Source: Chromera velia (taxonomy: Eukaryota > Sar > Chromeraceae). From it: a DNA stretch of 62,642 nt. Within the stretch, counting starts at the first letter, position 1, and every line of letters begins with the position of its first letter. The stretch spans positions 1 to 62,642 of the forward strand of contig JAHBMJ010005848.1 in the NCBI GenBank assembly GCA_018398765.1. The letters run 5' to 3'. A program made the position numbers and the translations under genes. Positions 12,501-23,343 of this stretch are shown piece by piece. The notes beneath the pieces were generated by a model that searched no databases, was not told the origin of the DNA, and saw only the letters and a program-made list of their open reading frames with translations.

Positions 12501-13951
12501 TGCAACTGAGTGAAGACATCTTCAATGTGGGGCAGAGGCCACTTTTTTGGAACTAAAACTTTGTTCAGTCTTCGATAGTCAAGACACAACCGGATGCGGT
12601 TTGGATCCTTCTTTTTGACTGCTACTACAGGAGCGTTATAGGCAGAAAGGCTTTCTTGAATGATTCCCATCTGTAGCCACTCTTCTAGCTGTGCATCAAC
12701 CTTGCTCTTGAGTGCTTGCGGGATTGGTCGAGGTCGTTCATACACTGGTTCATTCGTGGTTGTCTCAAGCGTGACTTCTTCCTCCAAAAGAGTGCCTGGA
12801 TCTGTTTTTGTCGGAAAAAGAGAAGTGTAGCCATTCAGAAGTTCTCTCAGCTAGTCTCTTTCTTCTTCTGCAAGGTGTGTTGCTTTCTCGACCGCCTCGT
12901 TGATTTGTTTCCTTGCCTCAGCTTCTTCTTGAGCTGTAAGTTTGTTCTCTGTTTCAGATATCTGCCCTTCAAGTTGCTGCTTTTCTGTCCAACTGACTGA
13001 ACTGACTATGGCTTTCATTTCGTTCTCGTCTTGATCCCCAATTGTACATATTGAGGCGAGAGCCTGCTGGTCAGATGCACACAATGACACGGTCGCGAGA
13101 AGGAGGTTTGGTGGAAGAGTGAAAGGTCTGGGTGTTGAGTTTAAAATCGGTATCTGGATGGTTCTATCTTCAATCCGACTGACTGCATCCATCGCCCTTA
13201 TGCCTGCAGGGAAGAGAGCTCGATTGAGAGCTTTGACATGGACTTCTCCACCATTTGCGAGTGTCGAGTCCTCTGACAAGGTCAGCGTCACGTGTGAGAG
13301 TGTTTTTAGAGGGAGAAGTTCTTTCTTTTAGGAGGAGAGCAAGACTGCTTGAAATTTCTTTTCCATGTTGAGTTCACCTATCGGGTGGAGGGGTACAATA
13401 ACTGCTTCTTCTCCTTCCCTTTCTCGAAGGCACATTTTGTCGGGTTGAAACTTCAGAGACGAAACGTAATGATCGCACCAGTCTTTCCCCAAAATCGCAT
13501 CTTGATGCAAAGAAGGAGAGATGAAAAATCTTTGCTTCCTCTTTCTGCCAGCAACAAAGACTGGGAGAATGATTGCTCTCTGATTTTCTAGTTTGGTCCC
13601 CCCTTCGCTTTTGATTGTAATCAGCACTTGAAAAAAAGCAAGTTTGGGAATTTCTCTTTTCAGTCTCTTGAACACGCGAGAACTGAGCAGTGACAGATCG
13701 CTTCCTGTGTCCACCAATGCATTCAGGGCAGCTGAAAAGGGGGTGCCCAGAGAGACAACGGCACCTACACCTTTTGAAGACAGTGCATCTTGGCTAATAT
13801 GTACAATTCGTGCTGGAAGATCTGGCTTCTGAAGAAGGGCAGTTCGAGACGGAGACGTGAGTGAGTCTATTTTCTGTTCGGGCTCTTTTTTGCGCCTATG
13901 GATGCCCGATTCCATAAGCGTTTCATCTTTTTTGCTGGGGGTTTTGAGCAA
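9551..13951 (-). pseudogene. Gypsy pol: protease, RT, RNase H, integrase, chromodomain
   Basis: One minus-strand frame of about 1467 codons is broken only by stops at 13328-13330 (TAA), 12851-12853 (TAG), 10598-10600 (TAG), 10547-10549 (TAA) and 10163-10165 (TGA). In order: retropepsin LVDTGSDLSLL (near 13700); Ty3-type RT with KKDPNRIRLCLDYRRLNK, LPFG and the catalytic FMDD (near 12280, Phe replacing the common Tyr); RNase H with ILVCDAS and HSDH; an integrase HHCC zinc finger (H-x3-H...C-x2-C, about 11030-10900), Asp of WIIDLMG, Asp of SDRG and Glu of GKVERIN; then a chromodomain (about 9740-9600, KEYLLIYKGW). The chromodomain marks a chromovirus, a clade thought to target chromatin through this module. 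One base (10955) is ambiguous. All five stops are one C-to-T step from Gln or Arg codons. Confidence 0.92.
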
Positions 13952-15746
13952 GCAGAGGTGTTTGGTTTATCCCAGTGAGACGGCCGTTTGCATAGAGCTG
14001 GGGTCCTTGGTTAAATCTATTTCGTTGGAGTATGGATCTCTGAGGTGTAGAAAGCAGCCGTGGTGGAGGAAGTGGCCTGTTTCCATTCCAAGGATCTGAC
14101 CCGAATCGTGAAGGAAAGTTCTGTCCTGAGCGGGGAGGTATTCTGGGTTGAAATGACAAGGGTAGTTGATTTGGTTGGCGCTCAGGTCTGTGATCACTGT
14201 AAGGGCAACCCAGTCGGTGGTTGAGAATATCCCGTCTTCTTTCAAGGTCTTTCAGGGGTCCTCTTTCCAACACGTGTGCTGGCATAACAGAATCTCTTTG
14301 AAGGACTCTGCATGCTGCCCTGATATGCCCCTTGTTTCCGCAGTAGGTGCATGTGATGCTGTATGGCAGTGAGCATCCTTCTGCTGTGTGCATAAGTTTT
14401 CCCCCACATCTGCGACAAGATTCTTGTTCCCTGATAATATCTGCAGTCATGCTTGCTACTCGTACAGACGATCTGGGGATAAGTAGATGTGAATCTACTT
14501 GCGTGTCTTCTGCGGTGGCTTGGAGGTACCCTCTTTGGACGGGACCTTGATCAAGGTGAGTTCCAGTGAACACGTGGGTGCTCTCTCTCCCGTCTAGTCG
14601 GTCTTCTTCTGCTTGTAGAGTAGAGACGTGATAAGTGCCGTTCGGGACAACCGAAGAATAGCGCTTTGTGTCAAGAAGAACCTCTTGAAAGGATGTATAC
14701 GTTTTCGTGCGTAAGGTGACTCGCACCGTCTCGTTAGTCAGTCCCTTCACAAAGTGTTTGAAAGTGTGTGTTGAGTCAATATCCTTCCCGCTTTCGTTAC
14801 AGAGGCTACGGTAGCGGCTGGCATAGTCATCAATGGATTTCGTAAGCTTCTGGTTCAAAGTGAAGAGCCTCTCCTCTGCAGAATCTTGATCTGCCTCGGT
14901 GACTTCGTATTCCTTCAAAAACAGACTTCCCAGTTCCTCTATGTCGAACACATTGACTAGACACCCGGCCGGCAGGTGGTCATACCAAGTTTTTGCTTTT
15001 CCTATGAGTGTTGAAGGGAAATAAATGTCTCGGAAGTCCAAAAATTCCCATCCCATGCGATCGTTCAGCCGCACCAGTCTTCTCCAGTAAGCCTTTGTCT
15101 GTGATCGATCCTCTCCCATGAAAGTAGGGAGGTCAGTTTTGACTTTCGGAATGTCTTGGAATCTCTGTTGGGTTGCTGCAGGGGGTGGCGCACGTGTAGA
15201 CGCTTGTTCTACTGCAACGGGGAGCAAATCTCCTTCTTTATTGATTCTGAACTGGAATCCCTGTCTCTGCAGGTCCATCAATACACCTAGGTCCAAGTCT
15301 CGGAGGGTGACCCTTGCGGAGCGTGCGTCTGATCCGAGGTTCGAGTTAGTGACTGCGGCAGCTACTGGGCTATCCGCTAGAGGATCAACGTCCATCATTT
15401 CGACATCTGCTGCTCCCTCGGGCTGGGGGTTAGGCAACGCGTTTTGGTCTCCGGCTTGTTGCAGAAGTAAGTCGTTTTGTGGAGGTTCGGCTTGGGGTGG
15501 TTGAGGTGCTGCAACGACTTGCACAGGTAGATCGGGTTGCTGAGGTTGTACTGCCTTTGCTTTCGGTTGCACCTTTGGTTTGGCTGCTCCTTTTGCCCTT
15601 CCTTTAGCTTTCGGTTATGCTGTTTTGGGTTTGGGTGCCGCTTTCGCTTTGGGTTCTGCTTTCGGTTGTGCTTTTGGCTTTGCTTTGGCCTGAGCCTTCG
15701 GTTGAACCTGAGCCTTCGCTTTTGCTTTTGCTTTAGCTTGTGGCAT
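13923..15746 (-). pseudogene. Gypsy gag (capsid and zinc knuckles)
   Basis: ATG at 15746 opens a frame that begins with a Lys/Ala/Pro/Gln-rich tract of about 44 residues, hits TAA at 15615-15617, then continues open to the stop at 13923-13925. It contains a retrotransposon gag domain (YFPSTLIGKAKTWYDHL... through the FVKGL region). Two zinc knuckles follow: a variant C-x2-C-x5-H-x4-C and a canonical C-x2-C-x4-H-x4-C (CTYCGNKGHIRAAC). Pol opens in the +1 frame and overlaps the gag end (13951-13923). The gag stop TGA directly follows AAAAAAGA, a possible shift site. This should supply nucleocapsid and capsid functions, but the copy is broken. Confidence 0.88.
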
Positions 15747-16640
15747 CGCAGTCGGGGCAGCCCTGTACAGGGCACACGTATGCGTCGAACGGTTCTAGAT
15801 AAGTGGGAAGCTTATAGCAGTAGGTAGAGACGAATCTCTCTTGAAAAGTAGTATCTAATGCCAGTGCTTGGTGTAGGTGGGATGAAAGCCGGTTACGTGC
15901 GTGAGCGTGATGGGTGTACTGATCGATCAGGAAAATGTTGAACCCCAACGGGTTTCTCGTAAACTGATAGTTCTTCTCGAGTGTTCATTCTGCAATCACC
16001 TGCGCCCTTTCTCTGGTATCAACGATCAGTCTGTCCGATGGGTCTCTGTAAATAAGGGTGCTTCCAACGCTGCTTGCAGACTGTCGTTTGAAGAACGAAA
16101 AAATTCTGTCCGGTGGTAATTCAGGTCAGTCTGGGGTGGGAAGTTGTCTTCAGAGCGCTTCTGGTGGAAGTCTTGCGTTCCTTGGTCGGTCTGTGACTGT
16201 TTTTATTTCTGGAAAGGGGTCTCTAGGGGAATGTATCTGTCAAAAGCGAAGAGATATGGAGGCAGCAGGAGATGCAATTTGCACACGAACTTTTGCTGGG
16301 GAAGTGTATCCAGATTTAGTGCCTGGAGGGTTCTCGATGACTGACAGTGGTGTGCGTGAACGCAGTAGGTGTACTGATCGAGCAAGAAAGTGCTCAAGTT
16401 TTCTGGGTCAGTCGCAAAGTCCAAGTTCCTTTGGAGAGTCTCTTCTGTCAGGGTTCGTGCTTGTTGCACTCTTCCTGATCGCAGTAATCGGGGTGGGTCT
16501 CTGAGGAGAACGAATCTGAGGGCTTCTCTGATTGGTGGGGGGGTCTGGTCAAAGTTGAAGTGAGGTCTTCCAGGTAAGTTTTGTTGTTGCTGAAGAATCT
16601 TGACTGGGTGCGATACAAGTTTGTGTTGTTACTTGTGTGT
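15733..16640 (-). pseudogene. Upstream gag-region reading frame with a duplicated ~95-aa domain
   Basis: Two diverged copies of one domain read on the minus strand just upstream of gag. Copy A (about 16530-16203) includes LLRDPPRLL, TLQRNLDF and FLLDQYT. Copy B (about 16050-15733) includes YRDPSDRL, TLEKNYQF and FLIDQYT, followed by alignable QAL-LDT...FV...LP-YL--FD-Y. They are joined by a linker after a frameshift near 16205. Copy B and its linker carry TGA at 16150-16152, 16126-16128 and 15984-15986. The copy B frame ends at 15733, overlapping the gag ATG (15746), so the region may once have been the N-terminus of a longer Gag. I do not recognise the domain. Extra coding sequence here is unusual for chromoviruses. 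Confidence 0.65.
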
Positions 16641-16680
16641 TTTCTTCAAATCTGGAAGTTTGAGAATGGAAAAAAAAATG

Positions 16681-17026
16681 GGCAGCGCTTCACGGTTTGC
16701 TCTAGTCTTTTTGGGTGTTCTCTCAAAGGATAAAAGAGGACAAAAAACGAAAATTTAGCAGTGCTTCACGGTTTACTCTGGTTTTGTTTCGGTTTTCTTC
16801 TCAAAGGACAGAAGGGAGAATAAGACAAAAATTTGGCAGCGTTTCGCGGTTTGCTCCGGTTTTGTTTCGGTTTTCTTCTCAAAGGACAGAAGGGAGAATA
16901 AAACGAGAATTCTGCAGCGCTTCACGATTTGCTCCGGTTTTGTTTCGGTTTTCTTCTCAAAGGACAGAAGGGAGAATAAGACGAAAATTTGGCAGCGCTT
17001 CGCGGTTTGCTCTGGTTTTGTTGTGA
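16681..17026. repeat. 78-bp tandem repeat, about 4.4 units, in the gypsy leader
   Basis: The phrase CAAAGGA(C/T)A(G/A)AAG recurs at 16724, 16802, 16880 and 16958, exactly 78 bp apart. Units contain GGCAGCGCTTC(A/G)CGGTTTGCTC. 78 is divisible by three, so the array reads as 26-aa repeats, but its place in the leader suggests an untranslated or packaging-related region. Confidence 0.9.
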
Positions 17027-17482
17027 TTCTTCTCCAAGTCAAAGGTGAAGGTCGTTTCAACTTGAAGGGCTCTTTGTGGTTGATGAAGGCGTCAGAGCGT
17101 ACCAGAAGCTGGGCGTGAAAGCGTGCCGATGTGGATGGAGTTGAGAAGACAGAGAAGGAAGTCCGGAGACAGCAGGGTCCAAAGGAGCGACAGCTGCCCA
17201 CACACAGGAGAAGTGCTTTCTGAAGGGTCTCCAGCGAGTAACAGAAGGAACTGCTAGATCCAGCGCTTGCAGGTGTAGTTGGATGAAGAGAATTCTTTGA
17301 TGTCGGTTTCTGAAGAAGAGTGGTCGACCGTACAGTTCGACCTTCTCTCTCGGTCTCTTGCTAGGGTTCCCGGCAAGGAAGAGAGTTCCCGAAGTTGCCT
17401 GGATAGAAATCTTCCAAATGTCTGTGCTGAGAGACTCGATTGGTCTCCAGCTAGTTTCGCTCTTTGCAGGTTGTGTTCAACT

Positions 17483-17500
17483 CTCGCGGTAAGTCACCAT
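17483..17500 (-). other. Candidate primer-binding site of the gypsy element
   Basis: On the minus strand, TGGTGACTTACCGCGAGA begins one base inside the 5' LTR. TGG next to the LTR end is what a PBS complementary to a tRNA CCA end requires. I could not match the rest to a particular tRNA. Confidence 0.5.
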
Positions 17501-17501
17501 G

Positions 17502-18393
17502 TGAACTGCGCTAGTCGGACTTCGTGTCTGAGCCAGGCAGCCAGGTAAAGCTAGAAGAGAACGGGGCGCCAAAGAGCCTAGAATGAACACTCACAGAGAG
17601 CTAATTGATTGAAGTTGTTTGTGCAAGAAGGTTCAAGACTGAGTTCGATTTTAGACCGGGTTCAGATTCTTCTAAGTCAGAAGTTCAGTTCAGAGCGAGA
17701 ATCGAATCTAAGGTTCAGAGAGAATCCTTCAAAGTTCAGAGCCGCATCCTTCGACGAGCTTGAAATCTCCATTTCTAAATCGCACTTCAATTTTGTTTTT
17801 TCGTTTCAATCTGATTTTTTAGATTTTTTTGTTGGATATGTCCGTCCGATTTTCTGGACCCGTCTGATTTTCCGGACGCGTCCGATTTTCCGGACACGTC
17901 CGATTTTCCAGACGCGTCCGATTTTCCAGACGCGTCCAATTTTCCGGATATGTCTAACGCCTGATCCAGCGGCCTTGATCATCTTTCCAAGTGGTCTCAA
18001 ATTGTGATTTTGCCTGCAACACTTACTGTATCTAGCATGCTCCTAGGTGTGCTCCGATTGAGCTTGAACTCGTTTGGATCCTGTTCCTGCAATTCTATAT
18101 TTATTTATTTATTTATGATTATTATCAATGTATTTAATTCATTTCTTTTTCTTATTTCACTTCTTCTTTATTTTTAAAAACAATTATTCACTAAATCTTT
18201 CTAAATAAATCTATTTTCTTTAATTATTTTTTATTTTTCTTTTAGACTAAGTACTGTCTTTACTTTTACTAGCTGATCAATAATTTAATTCATCTATATT
18301 TACTAAACTAATTTAATAATTTCTTTACTTTTAAACTAAGACCATTAGCGATTTCCTCTGTATATTTCTGAGAGTCTAAAATGCAACGGAACA
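17502..18393 (-). repeat. 5' LTR of the gypsy element
   Basis: Pairs with 2241-3132 (see that entry), with the six-unit 18-bp array at 17846-17953. It is followed by target copy ACGG (18394-18397), after which copia coding sequence resumes. Confidence 0.93.
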
Positions 18394-18397
18394 ACGG

Positions 18398-20021
18398 ATT
18401 GCAAAAGCCCTCGACACGCACTTTGAGATTGCGTGTGCGGTGATGAAAGGTGAGAGGGCGCGCAAGTTGCTAGTGAGAGAGAACGATGCGAAGGGGCACA
18501 TTCTTGCCACCGAGGAAGAGATTGCACAGGGTCTCTTCAAAGAGTCCAATCAAAAGGAACTCGCTCGTTGGTGTCTCTGTTCTGTATTTAATCTCTCTAC
18601 ACAGACACTGCAGATGGAGAAAGGGGTCAAGGCGATTACCCTTCGGTGGGTGAGGACCTGGAAGTTGAAGGAGGGAAAGAGAGTTGCAAAGTCTCGTCTC
18701 GTAGCGAGAGGGTTCCAAGACTTTCGTGATTGGTCGGTGCTTGAGACCTACTCTAGCATAGCAAATGCAAGTCTGGCTAGAGTTGCCTTCCTCTGGGCCG
18801 TCTCAAAAAGTCTGCAGGCAGCCAAAATAGACGTATCAACTGCGTTCCTGCAGATGCTCATGGCTGCGCTTTCTGTCCAACCTTCCTGTAGAGGTCTATC
18901 CCGGCCTCCATGCTGGCGTCTTCGTTCGCATTCAGAGGGCTGTTTACGGCCTGAAGGATGCCCCAAAGGTCTACACAAGTTACTTTAAGAAGAAGGTGAG
19001 CAGCTTGGGGTAGACTGAGATTGCTGAGCTAGTTTCTGAGTCGATTTTGGTCAGAAAGAACAAGAAAGGTGAGATCGTTGCTTTGCTTGTTATGCATGTT
19101 GATGATCTCTTCATTTTTTCTCCTTCTGTTGACGAAGACGTGAAGCAAATCCAGGAGCTTTTTGACACAGACCAGCCAGAGAGAATGGACAATGGAGAGC
19201 TTCATTCTTATGTGGGCATGTCCATTCGGATGCATCCTGGTGAGATGTTGCTTGACCAGTCCACGTATATTGAGGGAATGGTGAAGGGAGTGAGTGAAGA
19301 GGCAAAGAAGCCCTTGACTGAGAAAGATCTCCTGTTGCCTGAGACTGCAGAGACTGACATATCTTTGCAGAAACAGTAGCAGAAGAATGTGGGGTGTTTG
19401 GGGTAGGCTGTTAAGACCCAACCTTCTCTTTCCTTCCTGTTTTCCCACCTTTTCCACTTCAATTCCCGTCCGTCTCGTGAGTCCGTTCTTGCGAGTGAGA
19501 AGGCTCTCTAGCATGCATTCAAGACTTCCCATCCTCTGTCTCTTTGTTCTGTTCCCTCCCTTCCAGTTCTGTTGGTGTGGGGGGATGCGTTTTATCAATT
19601 GCACAAGAAAGAGGGTAGACTAGGCGTCAAGATGCAGTTAGTTGATGAAGGAGAGCTTACCAATCTTGATGAGATCGGTGAGCATAATACTGTATATTGG
19701 CTGAGCAGGAAGATAGGAAGAAAGCTAGGGTCTACGACTTCTGCAGAGCTTCTTGCAATGAAAGACGCAGTGAAGATGTCCTGGTCGTTCATTCATTTTG
19801 TTCGAAAGTTGTGGGGTGAGATGCCTCCAGTTGTGATGGGGACTGACTCTCAGCCGCTGATGCATCAGATTGGCTCCAAACAGTGCAAAAGCGAGCCGAG
19901 AATGCAGGGGGAGTTGGAGTACATTTTGGAAAATTTGATGGAGTTGGGAGCAAAGGTTCATTGGATCGAAACTGGGTCAATGTGTACAGACAGACAGACC
20001 AAGTTCCTTCGTTGCAGTTAA
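18398..20021 (+). pseudogene. Copia pol, 3' half: reverse transcriptase and RNase H
   Basis: The frame resumes at 18398 in phase with the 5' half. RT motifs include SRLVARGFQD and AKIDVSTAFLQ. A frameshift between about 18855 and 18885 then moves to the frame of VYGLKDAPKVYTSYFKKK and the catalytic LLVMHVDDLFIF (His-Val-Asp-Asp where Tyr-Val-Asp-Asp is usual). The same frame continues through the thumb/connection region (AVKTQPSLSFLFSHLF) into RNase H with WGDAFYQ, SAELLAM and GTDSQPL, ending near 20021. In-frame TAG codons lie at 19011, 19377, 19404 and 19509; each would be CAG (Gln) before one C-to-T change. Identity as copia RT is certain; the gene is dead. Confidence 0.88.
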
Positions 20022-20064
20022 GCGTTTCTCTCTTTTAGTCCGTCTTTCTGTTTGTGTTCAGTTC

Positions 20065-20079
20065 AGACAGGGGGTGATT
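20065..20079 (+). other. Candidate copia polypurine tract and 3' LTR start
   Basis: AGACAGGGGGTGAT is followed at 20080 by TGTGAGAATAAACG, the arrangement seen at copia 3' LTR starts. The 5' LTR is outside the window, so it cannot be confirmed, and the LTR end is unknown. Confidence 0.4.
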
Positions 20080-20379
20080 TGTGAGAATAAACGCATGCAT
20101 CCAAGCGTGCGTCAGGTGGGTACCGAGCGTTCTGCAAGCGCGCCAGCCATCCGCACGAGTGAAGAGTATTGCGAGCGGCGTGAACGCATGTTTGAGTGCA
20201 TTAGCGTCTGACTCCTTGATCCAATAGTGAGGCTGTATAAAGGCTCGGTCTGCTTAATCGGTTCATGATAGAGAGCATCCTCAGATGGCAGTCTGATCAG
20301 TCTGTGTATCACGTTTGGAGCATCAAGGTCCTGCGCATTGGATCGAACGCGCGGCTAGGGACTGGCACTTATATTGGGT

Positions 20380-20910
20380 TACAGGTTTTAACACCCCCTA
20401 TACATAAGGGTATACCCCCCTATAATGTTACCCTTACTTCAAAAGTGGTTCCAATCGATCAATCTCATCAGGTTACGTCTAAAAATATTGAAAACATCTT
20501 CTGTTAATTGAGGTTACATGAGAAACTGACGAAAAACGATGTGTCCCTTTCACTTTGTAGCAAAACCCCTTATAACCTTATAACCTGTAACCTAAAATAA
20601 CCCTCTTCAAAAGTGATGTAACCTTCGTCTACATGCATTTTAAAGTGTTTTTGAAGTGATTTGAAGAGTTTTTGAAAGTTGACTTTTTGGTCGGTTACGG
20701 ACCTCAAGACTGCTTGTAACCTTGTAACCTGTAACCTTGCAAGGGGACATATATAATAAGAGGTGTAACCTTATGTAACCACATAAGTTATACAGTAAAA
20801 GTGATTGATTTTGAAATAACTCAACATGCCGGACCTCCAGCTTGTGTGAAAAGCTTGTCCAAATGTTTTTTGGTTCATTTTTTATGTTATTTTTACACTT
20901 GTAACCCTAT
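20380..20910. repeat. Cluster of GTAACC / GGTTAC motifs
   Basis: Around 15 copies of TAACC or its complement GGTTA occur on both strands in about 530 bp. They include three close together near 20715-20736 (TGTAACCTTGTAACCTGTAACC), interspersed with repeats of CTTCAAAAGTG. Spacing is irregular. Confidence 0.55.
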
Positions 20911-23318
20911 ATGAGCCCAAGAGTGCCCCCCCCTAGACGCGCGGTCTTCGTTTAAATGAATTCTAGAGTGCCATCTTCTTGAATTTCTCTGTTGTTACTG
21001 AATGGATTTTCCTGTCTGGACTGAGGACTGCGACCCAGTAAGTCAGACTTCCCGTTTAGCTGTTTGAGCGTTACCCATTTTCGTTACCTGACTGTTCTAG
21101 TCTGTTCTAAATAACGTTTACCGTCACATGTGTATCGTTTTGTTTTATTTTTAAGTGGCGACTGTAGTAGTTGACTGGCTAAAGAAGAAAATCTTGGGGA
21201 GACATGACTATGAAGGGCATCGAATTTTCTCTCACTCTCAATGCAGATAAGTAGGACATGTTCCAAAGTGACAAGCCTCAACCTAATTAAATTTTATGAA
21301 TCCGTGGTCGGTAGATGAAAATTGGCTTGAACCACCCTATTGACCCTGTGCTTGTATGCGTTTCTTTGTTGTCGTTTCTCTGCAGGGTGGCGGGAGAGGC
21401 TAACACAGTCGTTTTGGAAAGTGTCTTACCTCGTTTGCTCATTGAAAATGGAGATGGTCCGGTTTCGGAAACGAGAAAGCGGGTGAAAAGAAAGAAAGTT
21501 TAGGTGGATAAGGAGGACCCGGTAGTATTGGTATCTGAAGAGGAATAATCGACGTGAAGTTCAACTTTGTCCTTTAGTCTCTTCTTGGGTCTTTCTGCCA
21601 GGAAAAGACTTTGCAGGCTTGTACGGATGAGTCTGCGGCGTGATTTGATTGATCTCCCTGATGCGCAGTGAGAGTCTCTTATAGTTTGGTAATTTGATCA
21701 AAAGAGTAAAGCAAGAGATCCCTTGATTATTGGGTATTACTATATAGGCTTGGAGTGGTTTTAGTGATGAAATAGAAGACTTAGGCAGCGCTCTACGATG
21801 CCGTTTCTGATTGGGTTTTCTGCTTGGAGTCCTTCTCGGTCCGTGATGAGGTTATCGGATGAAGAAAGAGCTGGGCAGCGATGTATGGGTTGGTCTGGTC
21901 CTGCTTAGTGGCGCCTGGTTGACTCAATCGAACGACATTTTGTGCAAAGCCAGCGAATCCGACTTAGTGGCAAGGAAGAACAGCGTCCAGAAGACTGATT
22001 GGTAGGAAGAAGTAGCTCTGGATAGCTAAAGTACACGTTCTGTATAGTACTTTTACATGAATTGTCGGTGGACATTCAGAGTTGTGAAAGATTCTGGTCC
22101 TAGAGTCCCTAGACTTAATTCTTTATCAGTATACCGTGCAAAGAACAATAATTTTACAAATGAATTCAGATTAAGCTTCACTTTGAAATAAATTTAAGGG
22201 AATCTTGAGTGCTTTTCAGTGTTTTTAATATATATAGGATCGGATATGATAGGATTCACGCTGGCATGTTCCGAATTGCCGCACAGTTCACTCCCAGACC
22301 TCGACTTGCACCATCTCATTATTTTTTATTCTCATATAAAAACATAACCCTAAACATAAGTTTAAACATTTCAATTCATTTTCAAATTAATAAATTTATA
22401 ATTTATTTATTAACTGAAATTCAGTTTCATGCAACTTTCAAGTTAAAAATTAGTCTGAGCCTCAGTCTAGGCCGGGCCTCAGTATGCAACATCTACTTTG
22501 ATAGTTATAGTTCAACAAACAAAAGCTTCAAATTGCAGCCCCATACAGACTGAAATGCACCGAGAAATGCTAAGTGAAATGCCTTATACCAGTGTATATA
22601 GAAGCCTCTTTACGCTATATTTTGCAACCAATTCCCGCTTAATGCTAAAAAGACTTCTCTGAACCTAAATACTACTTAAAAGTTCAAACCGCATTTTCAG
22701 ATAAGTTTGAAAGCCCGTATATGGATCGCTTATGGTGTCTTGAAAACCTAAGCTGCACATTTGAACGATGACTTAACCTAGGACTTGACCTAACTTGACC
22801 AGTAACTTGACTATCAATGCGGGAGGTTATTAAAAGCCCAGGAATATAGGCTGCTAGCAATGACCTGGGTAATGATATATATGGTGATGCCTAGAAAAAA
22901 CTATAGACCAATGAATAATAATAATCATATTATGATGATGATCATGCTCATAAATGCACCTCAAAGCTTCATCACACTGGCAGCTCGAATGAATCTGCAT
23001 GTAATCAACCTATTGTGTTACTTGAATCAGATACATGGTGAGGGCCCGTGAGGCGTATTAAATTAGTGCTGAGTCACACTGCTGACAGGATAGCTGGCTA
23101 GATGGCTGGATTAGTAGCTAGATTTTGAAGACATTACTCTGACAGTGGTTCGGCAGCCCCTGCAGCCTTGCATATACTGGCATGATCGATGGATAGATGA
23201 GCAACTGGATAGATGAGCAATCGTGTATGCACACGAAGACAAGAGACAGATTTAATTTTGAGAAAGACTTAGTGTCTTCAATCGTTCGCTCGATCTATGC
23301 ATGCATACATTTATGCAA

Positions 23319-23343
23319 GAAGGAAGGAAGGAAGGAAGGAAGG
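23319..23343. repeat. (AAGG)n microsatellite
   Basis: Six consecutive GAAG/AAGG units in otherwise plain sequence. Confidence 0.9.

Larger units (their letters stand above)
2241..18393 (-). mobile_element. Ty3/gypsy chromovirus-type LTR retrotransposon inserted in the copia element
   Basis: The element is bounded by two 892-bp direct repeats beginning TGAACTGCG and ending GGAACA on the plus strand, flanked by ACGG at 2237-2240 and 18394-18397 (4-bp target-site duplication). Gag, protease, RT, RNase H, integrase and a chromodomain all read on the minus strand, so the right LTR is the 5' LTR. At about 16.15 kb it is far longer than usual gypsy elements (commonly 5-10 kb). The excess lies in a 6.4-kb segment between pol and the 3' LTR and a 1.75-kb leader with a duplicated domain. 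The element carries eleven premature stops and at least one frameshift, so this copy is defective. Confidence 0.93.
1..20079 (+). mobile_element. Ty1/copia-like retrotransposon, interrupted by a nested gypsy element
   Basis: The copia order protease - GAG-pre-integrase - integrase - reverse transcriptase - RNase H is present on the plus strand, in two blocks (1-2240 and 18394-20079) separated by an inserted minus-strand gypsy element. The frame is open at base 3, so the 5' LTR and gag lie outside the window. The host element carries five premature stops and one frameshift and is judged dead. The 3' boundary is uncertain because the matching 5' LTR cannot be seen. Confidence 0.85.

Noticed and set aside
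1239-19511. Stop-codon reassignment to explain in-frame stops in the retroelements
   Set aside because: All three stop codons are affected, while the host genes use TGA and TAG as normal terminators; mutational decay is simpler.
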